A stretch of 64,000 bases of DNA from Rhodococcus sp. P-2 (lineage in GTDB: Bacteria; Actinomycetota; Actinomycetes; Mycobacteriales; Mycobacteriaceae): positions 5,516,053 through 5,580,052 of the forward strand of contig NZ_CP066779.1 of assembly GCF_016598535.1 (NCBI RefSeq), in the 5' to 3' direction. Positions 44,818 through 52,857 of this stretch are shown here, piece after piece. The first letter of the stretch is position 1. Every line of letters begins with the position of its first letter. Below the pieces are notes generated by a model. It had not been told where the DNA came from and searched no databases. It saw only the letters and a program-made list of their open reading frames with translations. The translations under genes were made by a program, and so were the position numbers.

Positions 44818-44952
44818 ATGTCTGCGGACTCGCGCGGCACGTCGGCACAGACACGTCGCGAGTATCAGATGTTCGTGTTGCAGCAGCGTTTGTTGTTCGG
44901 ATCGATCGTGGCAGGCACCGCCCTTGGAGTTCTCGCGATCAACTACTTCTGA
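44818..44952 (+). CDS. 44-residue single-helix membrane protein
   Basis: Read by eye: ATG at 44818 after GGAAAGGGC, TGA at 44950-44952. A hydrophilic N-terminus (MSADSRGTSAQTRREYQMFV) is followed by a C-terminal helix, FGSIVAGTALGVLAINYF. The shape is that of a small tail-anchored protein. Function unknown; it lies between dps and the PAS-ANTAR gene. Confidence 0.55.
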   Translation: MSADSRGTSAQTRREYQMFVLQQRLLFGSIVAGTALGVLAINYF

Positions 44953-45000
44953 AATATCAGGGGCCGCAGCCGTCGAAGACAGGACAGAAACGACACAATC

Positions 45001-45672
45001 ATGAGTTCGAGCACTCTCCGCTCGATCGTTCGTAGCGATCGCTTTGCGGCAAGCACTTCTTCTCTTCTGCTCGTGGACAGCGATTTTCGCATCCAGGGCG
45101 CAAACGACGAGTACCTTGCCGTATCCGGCCGCAGCCTCGATCAGTTGCACGGAGTGGAGGTGTTCGAAGCCTTCCCCGACAATCCCGACGACTCGTTTGC
45201 CGACGGAATCTTCTCGTTGACAGCGTCATTCGAGCGCACGATGCACTCCAGAACTCGGGACGCACTGCCGACTCAGCGTTACGATGTGCGCGACGAGCGA
45301 GGCAGCGGGCTGTTTGTCACGCGCTATTGGAATACGGTCAATTCCTCTGTCACCGATGATGACGGCAGGGTTATCGGAGTGCTTCATCGTGTGTACGAGG
45401 TTCTACGACCGCGGGCTCAGCAGTCCAGTTCGGCGTCAGACGTACTTGCCCGCCTTCGCGCGGAGAACGACGAACTGAGAAGAGCTTTGGACTCTCGGCC
45501 AGTGATCGAGCAGGCCAAGGGATTACTGATGGCAGAGCGCGAGTGCTCTGCCGACCACGCCTTCGACTTTCTGGTTCAGATGTCGCAGGAATGGAACGTC
45601 AAGGTGCGCGACATCGCCGGTGGTCTTGTCGCCGCAGCAGAAAGACGTGCCGTGGATCAAAAGAATTCCTGA
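45001..45672 (+). CDS. PAS-ANTAR RNA-binding regulator
   Basis: 223 residues. An N-terminal PAS-like sensor (about 20-140: LLLVDSDFRIQGANDEYLAV, RVIGVLHRVYEVLRP) is joined by a short coiled coil (LARLRAENDELRRALDSR) to a C-terminal ANTAR domain (VIEQAKGLLMAERECSADHA, then LVQMSQEWNVKVRDIAGGLV). ANTAR proteins bind paired stem-loops in mRNA and prevent termination. There is no receiver domain, so the PAS ligand or a partner protein must give the signal. The ribosome site is weak. Confidence 0.9.
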   Translation: MSSSTLRSIVRSDRFAASTSSLLLVDSDFRIQGANDEYLAVSGRSLDQLHGVEVFEAFPDNPDDSFADGIFSLTASFERTMHSRTRDALPTQRYDVRDERGSGLFVTRYWNTVNSSVTDDDGRVIGVLHRVYEVLRPRAQQSSSASDVLARLRAENDELRRALDSRPVIEQAKGLLMAERECSADHAFDFLVQMSQEWNVKVRDIAGGLVAAAERRAVDQKNS

Positions 45673-45757
45673 CGACCGGGATTCAAAAGTTGTACGGCTG
45701 GGTAATGACCGACCAGAGGTACCCCCGAAATCTTCCCCGCGAGGGAGGAGCCTCGAA

Positions 45758-45785
45758 GGTCCCGCCGGTTCAGGCCGGCGGGACC
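45758..45785 (+). terminator. Strong hairpin between PAS-ANTAR gene and whiB-like gene
   Basis: GGTCCCGCCGG pairs with CCGGCGGGACC (11 bp) around a 6-nt loop TTCAGG, 86 nt after the ANTAR stop and 72 nt before the whiB-like start. It may be a terminator. The hexaloop lacks the A1/G4 pattern of known ANTAR targets. Confidence 0.55.
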
Positions 45786-45856
45786 GAGCTTTGCCTCAAC
45801 ACCCGACCTGGATCCTCGATCCGAGTCGAGTACGCCACGCAGCGAAGGGAACGTCC

Positions 45857-46174
45857 ATGTTCATGCGCTCCTACACATCTCCCAGGCCCCTTGCCGACGA
45901 GTGGGATTGGCAGCTGTCCGGCACCTGCCGCGACACCGATCCCGCCCTGTTCTACGACGACACGAACGAGCGCGGCTCCAGGCGAGCGAAGCGCGAGAGT
46001 TCGGCGAAGCTGGTGTGCGCCAGATGTCCTGTCGTGCAGAGATGCCTCGTGCACGCCATCCAGACCGGGGAACCCCACGGCATTTGGGGCGGCATGACGG
46101 CGACCGAACGAGAATCGTTGCGTAAAAGTCGAACTGAACCACTGATCAGTGCCGCGGCGAGCTCACCGGAATAG
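45857..46174 (+). CDS. WhiB-family iron-sulfur regulator
   Basis: 105 residues from the ATG at 45857 (GAAGGGAA upstream); the frame extends earlier but without WhiB similarity. Four cysteines, C24 and the C-x2-C-x5-C group C54, C57, C63, bind a [4Fe-4S] cluster. GIWGG at 75-79 is the family turn, followed by a basic DNA-binding tail (TERESLRKSR). WhiB-like proteins sense redox or NO and bind sigma factors. No close subclass can be fixed from sequence alone. Confidence 0.93.
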   Translation: MFMRSYTSPRPLADEWDWQLSGTCRDTDPALFYDDTNERGSRRAKRESSAKLVCARCPVVQRCLVHAIQTGEPHGIWGGMTATERESLRKSRTEPLISAAASSPE

Positions 46175-46183
46175 GTAGCAACC

Positions 46184-46621
46184 TCAAGGTCTGGCCTCGT
46201 GGTGTCGCAAACCGTGCGTGCGGCGTCGCTCCTTCATCTCGGCTTCGAAGAGGTGCGATACTCCACCGGCCAGCTTGTCACGCACCACCTGCTCGCATTC
46301 GCGAAAGAAGGACCAGTAGTTCTCGTCGAACTCTTCGACGAGCTGGAAGGTCCAGCGCCCTTCGACCACGTTCCGGCCCATCAACTCGCCCTCGATCTGA
46401 TCGGCCAGCTCGTCGTTACCGCTGGATCGCAGTAACTCGACGACCTCGTCGAGCATGAGATCCGCATGTCCGATCAGCTGATGGAAGTCGTACAGAGCGC
46501 CGCGCGCCCGCTCCACCGTTTCGAGGGCGTTCGACAACACCCCCGCTGCCTTCACCTCGTCGTCCGTGACGCCTTCCGGTCGTGTGTGTACGGGGATCTG
46601 CCTGTCCGCCTGAGTGCCCAT
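46184..46621 (-). CDS. Hypothetical helical protein
   Basis: 145 residues from the ATG at 46621; the frame to 46681 adds an unlikely leader. Mostly helical: ALETVERARGALYDFHQLIG, LMLDEVVELLRSSGNDELAD, WTFQLVEEFDENYWSFFREC. Highly charged, soluble, basic at the end (EMKERRRTHGLRHHEARP). No domain recognised. Convergent with the whiB-like gene (9 nt between stops) and divergent from the rsbW-like gene. Confidence 0.72.
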   Translation of the reverse strand: MGTQADRQIPVHTRPEGVTDDEVKAAGVLSNALETVERARGALYDFHQLIGHADLMLDEVVELLRSSGNDELADQIEGELMGRNVVEGRWTFQLVEEFDENYWSFFRECEQVVRDKLAGGVSHLFEAEMKERRRTHGLRHHEARP

Positions 46622-46724
46622 GAAACGGACGTACCCGAACGGGTCACAAATGAAAGATGGGAATCGGTACGAGCGCACCACAGGTGATGTGTCTCACAAT
46701 TCATCCTCTAGTTCGAGTAAAGAG

Positions 46725-46751
46725 GATTACTTCGCCGCGCGAAGGGTAATC
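46725..46751 (+). promoter_or_regulatory. Imperfect inverted repeat before the rsbW-like gene
   Basis: GATTACTTCGC can pair with GCGAA-gg-GTAATC around CGC, ending 7 nt before the ATG, so the right arm abuts the GAAGG ribosome site. It contains GGGTAA, similar to a SigF -10, but no GTTT at 15-17 nt upstream. Could control translation or be an operator. Confidence 0.35.
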
Positions 46752-46758
46752 GAAGGCC

Positions 46759-47292
46759 ATGAATACTTCCGGGGTAGAGATGGCTGGCACGCATGGCCGG
46801 TACCGTTCCTTGCCTCGGTCCGCCGGAATTACGCCACATCTACCTACAGGAAGCCCCTTGATCCCTCTGTCGAGTCCGACCGAAGCCGAACTTACTCACG
46901 ACTCCATCGCCTCGCTCCGCGTCCGAGCGTCCTACTCCCAACTGCCGACTCTGCGCGGGATCACTCGCACTGTTGCCAACAACACCGGGTTGGATGTCGA
47001 CGGAACAGCCGATCTTGCTCTGGCGATGGACGAAGTCGCGAGCATCCTCATCGGCCATGCGATACCGTCCAGCGACTTGACCTGCCGATTCGAGACCTAC
47101 GGTCGCACACTGCGGATCGTCGTATCGGTGATTGCGCACTCCGAAATACCCGACAAGTCCCACAGCTTCGGATGGTTCGTTCTCGAAGCACTGGTCGACT
47201 CGGTCCGTTTGGAACAATCGGAAATCGACGCGGACGGTCACATCACCCTGACGATGACGCTTGAAAAGGGCTTGCTCCAGGAGCGTGCGTGA
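46759..47292 (+). CDS. RsbW/UsfX-like anti-sigma factor
   Basis: 177 residues; an ATG seven codons later is an alternative start. The GHKL/HATPase-like fold is visible: LRVRASYSQLPTLRGITRTV, DVDGTADLALAMDEVASILI (N-box region) and SFGWFVLEALVDSVRLEQ. The ATP-lid motifs are degenerate, as in mycobacterial UsfX. It holds SigF inactive and is released by STAS partners; two STAS proteins are in this window. It overlaps the sigma gene by GTGA. Confidence 0.85.
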   Translation: MNTSGVEMAGTHGRYRSLPRSAGITPHLPTGSPLIPLSSPTEAELTHDSIASLRVRASYSQLPTLRGITRTVANNTGLDVDGTADLALAMDEVASILIGHAIPSSDLTCRFETYGRTLRIVVSVIAHSEIPDKSHSFGWFVLEALVDSVRLEQSEIDADGHITLTMTLEKGLLQERA

Positions 47293-48071
47293 CCGCTGTC
47301 CCACCGGACAAGAAGGACCAGTACGAACTAGCTGTCGAACTGTTCGTCTCGATGGCTTCGCTTCCGCCTGACGATCCGACCCGAGAAAAGATCACCAACT
47401 CGATCATCGAACTGTGCCTACCACTGGCCACCCACGTCGCTCGCCGCTACCAGGGGCGCGGCCAGCCATTCGAGGACTTGGAACAAGTTGCGCGCGTGGG
47501 TTTGGTACAGGCTGTGCAGCGATTCGACGTAGACAAAGGGTCAGATTTCCTGTCGTTCGCAGTCCCCACCGTAATGGGTGAGGTACGCAAGCACTTTCGC
47601 GATCACGGCTGGTCCGTGCGCGTGCCTCGCAGCCTTCAGGAACGACACCTTGCCCTCAACCGGGCGCTCACGTCGTTGTCGCAGACGCTCGGCCGTGCAC
47701 CGACAGTCGCGGAACTCGCCAAGGAGCTCGACATAGAGCCGGACGAGGTCGAACAGGGGTTGACCGCCGGAAATTCGTATCGAACGACCCCGCTCGACAC
47801 GGCGTCCGCCGGCGACGGGAGCGGACTGACCCTGATCGATACTTTGGGACAGTACGACGAAGCGATCAGTCGGATCGACAATCACGAAACCCTGCGGCCC
47901 GCGCTCCTGGCACTACCGGAGCGCGAGCGCACGATCGTCGTTCTCAGATTCTTCGGACATCTCACCCAATCCCAGATCGCCGACAAGGTCGGCATCTCTC
48001 AGATGCATGTATCGAGAATCCTCACTCAGACTCTGAAGCAGCTACGGACCGAGATGGGTGAAATCTTCTGA
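47289..48071 (+). CDS. sigF: SigF/SigB-family general stress sigma factor
   Basis: 260 residues from a GTG overlapping the anti-sigma stop. Region 2: IIELCLPLATHVARRYQGRG, FEDLEQVARVGLVQAVQRFD, FLSFAVPTVMGEVRKHFRDH and WSVRVPRSLQE. Region 3 has LGRAPTVAELAKELDIEPDE; region 4 has LPERERTIVVLRFFGHLTQS and IADKVGISQMHVSRILTQTL. It directs stationary-phase and envelope-stress transcription in this group. It probably reads several stress genes around it, though their promoters are not all evident. Confidence 0.95.
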   Translation: MTAVPPDKKDQYELAVELFVSMASLPPDDPTREKITNSIIELCLPLATHVARRYQGRGQPFEDLEQVARVGLVQAVQRFDVDKGSDFLSFAVPTVMGEVRKHFRDHGWSVRVPRSLQERHLALNRALTSLSQTLGRAPTVAELAKELDIEPDEVEQGLTAGNSYRTTPLDTASAGDGSGLTLIDTLGQYDEAISRIDNHETLRPALLALPERERTIVVLRFFGHLTQSQIADKVGISQMHVSRILTQTLKQLRTEMGEIF

Positions 48072-48087
48072 AGGTACGTCTCGCGGA

Positions 48088-48336
48088 TCAAATGTATTCC
48101 TGTGCAAGACGTTCCATCTCATCTCGATCGATGAGGCCGGGCTGGCCGATGTCGAGAGCCTCGAGATACTTGTTGGCGAGGCGATAATCGTGCCCCCAAC
48201 GACCGTGCTCGCCGTCCTCCTCGGCGCGCTGAACACTGGAACCGGGCGGAACTTCGTCCCTCAGTCCGTTGGTCTGCGCGCCGATCAATGTGTCCAGCTT
48301 GGTCGAGATGGCCGTGAGTGCATCGCGGTCGTTCAT
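48088..48336 (-). CDS. Small hypothetical protein
   Basis: 82 residues, AAGGGA upstream of the ATG at 48336. MNDRDALTAISTKLDTLIGA is a helix, followed by a polar middle with WGHDYRLANKYLEALDIGQP and an acidic end. No domain recognised. Convergent with sigF, 16 nt between stops. Confidence 0.65.
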   Translation of the reverse strand: MNDRDALTAISTKLDTLIGAQTNGLRDEVPPGSSVQRAEEDGEHGRWGHDYRLANKYLEALDIGQPGLIDRDEMERLAQEYI

Positions 48337-48650
48337 CTGAATCCCTTCGTCAGGTGACGCTGATCCCCCACCATACCGAAGTGTCTGTCCAAAAACATTG
48401 CACCGCTTAATGTTCGACTACAAGCCTGGACCGATCCAAGCCCTCGAGCTACACTGAGCGGTACCGAGGTTGAGAATACAGCCGGGGCTGAAGCCGCTGG
48501 CGCTCGGTTCGCATCAAGGCTCTGGATCAGGTCAAATTTTCCTGCGTACATCCATTGGGCTCGATGCTTTCCACACCTGGACTCTTTCACTTTCCGTGCC
48601 GTCAGGTCGGTCGTCAGCCTTTCGATGAAAGCACACAGACCGGATCTGCC
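48337..48650. other. Divergent intergenic region
   Basis: 314 nt between the 48088 gene (minus) and the STAS gene (plus). Only short imperfect inverted repeats (around 48480-48510) were seen. No gene. Confidence 0.45.
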
Positions 48651-49088
48651 ATGAATCTGAATGATCTCGACCATGCACCGATCGATTTCGTCGATCCCTC
48701 AACACAATTGGGGCCGATCGTGGACACACAAGGCTTCGCAGCCTGGCGGATAACACCCTCGACAGTCCTGATCCAGGTCGACGTCGACCTCGACAAACTG
48801 TCCGCGCCAGAACTACGAGAACTTCTCGACTCGTACGCAGCGGAGTGGTCGCGCGTCGTTCTCGACCTGTCCAATTCACTGTTCGTCGGTGCGGTCTGCC
48901 TCGAACTGTTCGCCGAACTGAACTCCCGTTCGCGAGCCCACGATTTCCAGTGGTCCGTCATCGGGTCACACCCGCTTCGACGCTTGCTCCGGGCCGCACG
49001 GGCAGAAGAGGAATTTCCGGTCACCAACTCTGTCGAGGGAGCCATGCGCGCACTCGACGAAGCCGAGCAGTCGCTCGAAGCCTCCTGA
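48651..49088 (+). CDS. Divergent STAS-domain protein
   Basis: 145 residues from the ATG at 48651. The STAS order is kept: VLIQVDVDLDKLSAPELREL, WSRVVLDLSNSLFVGAVCLE and FQWSVIGSHPLRRLLRAARA. The loop that carries the phospho-Ser in anti-anti-sigma factors reads F-V-G-A-V-C, with no Ser or Thr. It may be a constitutive partner of the RsbW-like protein. Monocistronic, ribosome site weak. Confidence 0.75.
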   Translation: MNLNDLDHAPIDFVDPSTQLGPIVDTQGFAAWRITPSTVLIQVDVDLDKLSAPELRELLDSYAAEWSRVVLDLSNSLFVGAVCLELFAELNSRSRAHDFQWSVIGSHPLRRLLRAARAEEEFPVTNSVEGAMRALDEAEQSLEAS

Positions 49089-49174
49089 CGCCACGCCTGC
49101 ACCGGCGTCGAGCGCCGCACGCTCGCAGCGACTAAGGTTCGTCGGGCTGTCCGACGAGCTGAGAGAGACCGAGA

Positions 49175-50152
49175 ATGACAATCGCCAAGCGCCTCGATGC
49201 CTTGCAACAGAAGCATCCGGCACTGGGGTTCCCGATAGCGGTCCTCTACAAGTTCCTCGACGATCAAGGTGTTTATCTCGCCGCGCTGATCGCTTACTAC
49301 GGTTTCGTCTCGCTCTTTCCTCTTCTTCTGTTGCTCTCGACCATTCTCGGCTTCGTGCTCTCGGGCAACCCCGAGCTTCAGCAACAGATCTTGGACTCCG
49401 CGCTGCATCAGTTTCCGGTAATCGGTGACGACCTGGGCAATGCGCAACAGATCGGCGGCGGTGTCACAGGGCTGGTGATCGGAATCGTCGGTGGTCTCTA
49501 CGGTGGCCTCGGCGTCGCTCTGGCTTGCCAGAATGCAATGAACACGGTGTGGTCGGTGCCCCGAAACATGCGACCGGATCCCATCCGCGGTCGTCTTCAA
49601 GGGTTACTGCTCCTCGGCACGATCGGTCTCGCGATCGTGGGGACCACCGCTGTCTCCAACATCGGCGGTGCGCTTCATCTGGGCGGTTCGTTCAGCTTCC
49701 TGCTGACCCTTGCGGTAGTCGTATTGAATGCGGGCATCTTCATCGTCGCTTTCCGGCTCACCTGCGCCCGCCCGCTCTCGGTGGCCGATGTGGCACCCGG
49801 AGCGATCGCCGCTGCTGTTCTCTGGCAAGCACTTCAGTCCTTCGGTGCCCTTTACGTGACATCCGTGGTGCGAGGCGCCTCCACCACCAATGGCGTCTTC
49901 GCCATCGTTCTGGGTTTGTTGGCCTTCTTGTTCCTCGCTGCCGCCTCGATCGTCATGTGCGCGGAAATCAACGTCGTGCGAGTCGACAAACTCCATCCGC
50001 GGGCGTTGTTGGCTCCGTTCACCGACAACACCGAACTCATCGAAGGCGATCGGCGCACCTTCGCCGATCAAGCAAAGGCGCAACGCGCGGTTCCTCACGA
50101 GAACATCCATGTGACGTTCGACGGGCGCACCAAACCCGACGATTCGGACTGA
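49175..50152 (+). CDS. YihY/BrkB-family membrane protein
   Basis: 325 residues with six helices: YLAALIAYYGFVSLFPLLLL, VTGLVIGIVGGLYGGLGVAL, LLLGTIGLAIVGTTAVSNIG and three more to about residue 270, then a charged cytoplasmic tail. AYYGFVSLFPLLLL and VARNAMNTVW-type sequence (here ACQNAMNTVWSVPRNMRPD) are YihY family marks. Once annotated as ribonuclease BN, the family is now regarded as a membrane protein of unclear transport role. Confidence 0.9.
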   Translation: MTIAKRLDALQQKHPALGFPIAVLYKFLDDQGVYLAALIAYYGFVSLFPLLLLLSTILGFVLSGNPELQQQILDSALHQFPVIGDDLGNAQQIGGGVTGLVIGIVGGLYGGLGVALACQNAMNTVWSVPRNMRPDPIRGRLQGLLLLGTIGLAIVGTTAVSNIGGALHLGGSFSFLLTLAVVVLNAGIFIVAFRLTCARPLSVADVAPGAIAAAVLWQALQSFGALYVTSVVRGASTTNGVFAIVLGLLAFLFLAAASIVMCAEINVVRVDKLHPRALLAPFTDNTELIEGDRRTFADQAKAQRAVPHENIHVTFDGRTKPDDSD

Positions 50153-50468
50153 TCTCGACCCCGATCGAGTTGGGTATTTGGTCCCCTCCTGGGTATCGGG
50201 GTGGCATTCTGCGCCGCGAATCCAGATTTAACACAAGTGTTGTCATTTCGCGCTGCATCGAAGCGACGAATACATCACAGCAGGTAAACGCGCATAGTTG
50301 AACAATCACCTGCTTCCGACGCGGTCCCGGAACGGGACAAAGCCGTCAAATACTGCAACTCGCCATGCATGTAATTGGAGACAGAAAAAGAAGAGCATGG
50401 CAGGATCAGGTGTGAGACCGGACTCTCGATGGGAGGGCTCGGCTCGATGGATCCAGGAGAATTTGGTT
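50153..50468 (+). promoter_or_regulatory. cspA promoter and leader region
   Basis: 316 nt before the cold-shock gene. It holds two GGGTAT motifs (50172-50177, 50191-50196) that resemble SigF -10 elements; GTTG, not GTTT, lies 18 nt before the second. A small palindrome AACACAAGTGTT is at 50230-50241. A long untranslated leader is usual for cold-shock genes. No gene was seen here. Confidence 0.4.
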
Positions 50469-50672
50469 ATGGCTCAGGGCAGTGTCAAGTGGTTCAACGG
50501 TGAAAAGGGCTTCGGATTCATCGAGCAGGAAGGTGGCGGACCGGATGTGTTCGTTCACTACTCGGAGATCCAGGGCAGCGGCTACAAGTCCCTCGACGAG
50601 GGCCAGAAGGTCGAGTTCGAGATCGGACAGGGCCAGAAGGGCCCCCAGGCTCAGAACGTTCGCGCCATCTGA
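50469..50672 (+). CDS. cspA: CspA-family cold-shock protein
   Basis: 67 residues from the ATG at 50469 (AGGAG 9 nt upstream); the frame is open upstream but not conserved. [20 protein letters not shown] carries RNP1 (KGFGFI), and DVFVHYSEI carries RNP2 (VFVHY). OB-fold RNA chaperone that binds single-stranded RNA and DNA. Followed by a strong terminator. Confidence 0.97.
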   Translation: MAQGSVKWFNGEKGFGFIEQEGGGPDVFVHYSEIQGSGYKSLDEGQKVEFEIGQGQKGPQAQNVRAI

Positions 50673-50699
50673 GTTCGATCCCAGTCTGACTTCAGACTG

Positions 50700-50744
50700 A
50701 AAAGGCTGGACGCTGCACCGCATGGTGCCGGCATCCAGCCTTTT
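50700..50744 (+). terminator. Strong terminator after cspA
   Basis: AAAAGGCTGGA and TCCAGCCTTTT form an 11-bp stem with an inner GCACC/GGTGC hairpin, then CTT. The arms give U- or A-tracts on both strands, so it can also serve the convergent CDGSH gene. Confidence 0.85.
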
Positions 50745-50803
50745 CTTGGTTTCCGAGTCTTCCTGGTCTACCTGGCCTTCTTGGACTCTGAGTCTGGTAC
50801 CGG

Positions 50804-51043
50804 CTAGGTCGCTCGCGCTCGCTTCTTCTTGTGTGAGCTGTCGCAGAACGGCGCGATACCGGTTCGTCCGCATCGACACAAAGCAACTGTGGAGCGCTTG
50901 TTCTCGATCGGAGTGCCGTCGTCACGGAGCAACTCGAAGTCACCACGCACCAGCAGCGGGCCGTCCGAGCAGGCGGTTATGGTGGTCTTGTTACCGGGAA
51001 CACTCGGTGTTTCGGCAGATGACGATTCGGGAAACGCGGTCAT
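50804..51043 (-). CDS. CDGSH-type iron-sulfur protein
   Basis: 79 residues. The C-terminal part CRCGRTGIAPFCDSSH has C56, C58, C67 and H71, the 3Cys-1His ligands of a [2Fe-2S] CDGSH cluster (here CDSSH). The N-terminal half is a short beta extension (PLLVRGDFELL). Redox or cluster-transfer role. Its ATG directly abuts the ATG of the next gene on the other strand (CATATG). Confidence 0.9.
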   Translation of the reverse strand: MTAFPESSSAETPSVPGNKTTITACSDGPLLVRGDFELLRDDGTPIENKRSTVALCRCGRTGIAPFCDSSHKKKRARAT

Positions 51044-52093
51044 ATGTCCTCTTCACTTCTCGATTCGGCCACTGGCGTGCCCACTTCCATGCCTGTTCCA
51101 CAGGCGCGCGGCCCACTGAGCGCCACTCTTGTTTCCATTCTGCGCTCCTCGGCCGATCCGAGGGAGCTTACGGCTGCCACCGACGCCTACGAGGATGCAC
51201 GGTCCATCGACCCCACCTACGACATTCTTCGAGACGACGACGCTCAGTTGACCCTGACGCTCCTCTACGAGCTTCATTTGCAGGGAATCGAGAACGTCTC
51301 GGACGAGTGGGAGTGGAATCCGGATCTGCTCGCCGTGCGCTCTCGGCTCGAAGCGCGCTTCGAGTCCGGCATCGCGGAACTTGTGGGAGAGGTTCCGTCC
51401 TCCGGCGACGTGGTGGCCGACCTGTGGGCGATGACCGCTCCCAGCGCCGGCCCCGGTCTTGCGTCCTTCATGGCGAAGGACGCCACGGTCGATCAGTTCG
51501 CGGAGGTGCTGATTCACCGTTCGCTCAATCAGCTCCGTGAAGCGGATGTGCACACCCTCGGAATTTCGCGGCTCTCCGGTGCCGTCAAGGCGGCACTCGT
51601 CGAAGTGCAGAGCGACGAGTACGGAGGCGGCCGCGCCGAGCGTATGCATTCGCGTCTTTTTGCCGACACCATGCGGGCTGTCGGTCTGTCGGACCGCTAC
51701 GGCCATTACATCGATGCTGTTCCCGCGGTCACCTTGGCGTCGTTGAATGCTCTCTCGCTCTTCGGTTTTCATCGTCGACATCTCGGAACGCTGGTCGGGC
51801 ACCTGTGCGCCGTCGAGACCACGTCGGCGCTGCCGAGCAAGCGCTACAGTGCCGGACTGCGCCGACTCGGATTCGGTTCGGACGCGACACTGTTCTACGA
51901 CGAGCACGTGGAAGCAGATTCGGTTCACGAACAGATCGCCGTTCGCGAACTTGCCGGCGGTCTTGCTTCTTCGCAGCCGCACCGCACTGATGACATCTTG
52001 TTCGGCGCCGCAGCGTGCCTCGCGTTCGACGACCTTCTCGGCGATCACCTCACATCGAGCTGGGAGAAGGGCGAGACTTCGTTGCGCGAATGA
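51044..52093 (+). CDS. Haem-oxygenase-fold iron-containing redox enzyme
   Basis: 349 residues from the ATG at 51044; a start at 51089 (MPVPQARGPLSATLVSILRS) is possible and would fit the conserved part better. Helical motifs with metal-ligand residues: LTLLYELHLQGIENVSDEWE, VQSDEYGGGRAERMHSRLFA (E-x3-H type) and FYDEHVEADSVHEQIAVREL. This is the pattern of TenA/HO-like diiron proteins of actinobacteria. Substrate unknown. The divergent CDGSH protein may be its electron or cluster partner. Confidence 0.83.
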   Translation: MSSSLLDSATGVPTSMPVPQARGPLSATLVSILRSSADPRELTAATDAYEDARSIDPTYDILRDDDAQLTLTLLYELHLQGIENVSDEWEWNPDLLAVRSRLEARFESGIAELVGEVPSSGDVVADLWAMTAPSAGPGLASFMAKDATVDQFAEVLIHRSLNQLREADVHTLGISRLSGAVKAALVEVQSDEYGGGRAERMHSRLFADTMRAVGLSDRYGHYIDAVPAVTLASLNALSLFGFHRRHLGTLVGHLCAVETTSALPSKRYSAGLRRLGFGSDATLFYDEHVEADSVHEQIAVRELAGGLASSQPHRTDDILFGAAACLAFDDLLGDHLTSSWEKGETSLRE

Positions 52094-52721
52094 TCACGAG
52101 TTGTTCGATTTCCTGACCTGTGGTGATCAGCCCTCGCGCCTCCAGCATGGTGCGCCGCTCGCGCATCACGGGCCCGAAGGGAATGTACTTCCGGGCCGAA
52201 ATCTCCACGGCCATACCGTGTTCCTCGAGTATGGCCTCGGTCTTGTCGACCCCACACAGTACCGACTGCAGGAGAAGAAGTGTGCCGCCGGGGACGAGCA
52301 CTTCGTGAACCGTGGCCGCGATCCTGTCGATCAGGGCACGACCGTCCTTGCCTGCGTCCCAAGCCCGTTCGATTCCAGCGGTAGGGAGATCATCTGCAAG
52401 CGCAGGGACGTACGGCGGGTTGGAGATCACCAGATCGAAGAGTTCCCCGTGCACCGCGCCGGTGAGGTCCCCACGACGGGAGTCGATCAAGGTTCCGTTG
52501 AGGATCCCGTTGAGACGAGCGTTGGCACACGCTCGGCGAGATATGTCGACCGCGACGACGTGACCTGCGCCGGCCGCGGATGCCGCGACGGCAAGGGCGC
52601 CGGTCCCCGTGCACAGATCCAGCACCCGACTGCGAGCGGTGAGGTGCTCGAACAGCAGCGCATCCGCCAGTAACGACGTGTCGTGTTGCGGTGGATACAC
52701 ACCAGGTAGACGCAGGATCAT
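52050..52721 (-). CDS. MTQ2/HemK-like SAM-dependent methyltransferase
   Basis: 223 residues; the ATG at 52721 has GAGGAG at better spacing than one codon earlier. Class I SAM fold: VLDLCTGTGALAVAASAAGA (SAM loop), VVAVDISRRACANARLNGIL and FDLVISNPPYVPALADDLP with the NPPY motif that marks methylation of Gln or Asn amide nitrogen. It could modify a release factor or another protein. The last 44 nt overlap tail-to-tail with the haem-oxygenase-fold gene. Confidence 0.9.
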   Translation of the reverse strand: MILRLPGVYPPQHDTSLLADALLFEHLTARSRVLDLCTGTGALAVAASAAGAGHVVAVDISRRACANARLNGILNGTLIDSRRGDLTGAVHGELFDLVISNPPYVPALADDLPTAGIERAWDAGKDGRALIDRIAATVHEVLVPGGTLLLLQSVLCGVDKTEAILEEHGMAVEISARKYIPFGPVMRERRTMLEARGLITTGQEIEQLVIIRATKSRPSPSSM

Positions 52722-52857
52722 CATCGGCTCCTCTTTTTCAGGCGACATCGCACATCGCTGCGTGCGGCTACCCAGGAACCTCGGATTTCATGCAACATCG
52801 AAGCATCAACCGCCTGGAACGGTTACATCGTCGCAGTTTGCGGAGTAGACCTGAGTC

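Noticed and set aside
46725-46751. A SigF-type promoter at GGGTAA upstream of the rsbW-like gene
   Set aside because: No GTTT-like -35 is found 15-17 nt upstream; only the inverted repeat is reported.
48614-49600. A 328-codon minus-strand frame crossing the STAS and YihY genes
   Set aside because: It spans two plus-strand genes with recognisable domains and an intergenic gap; composition is Arg/Ser-rich noise.
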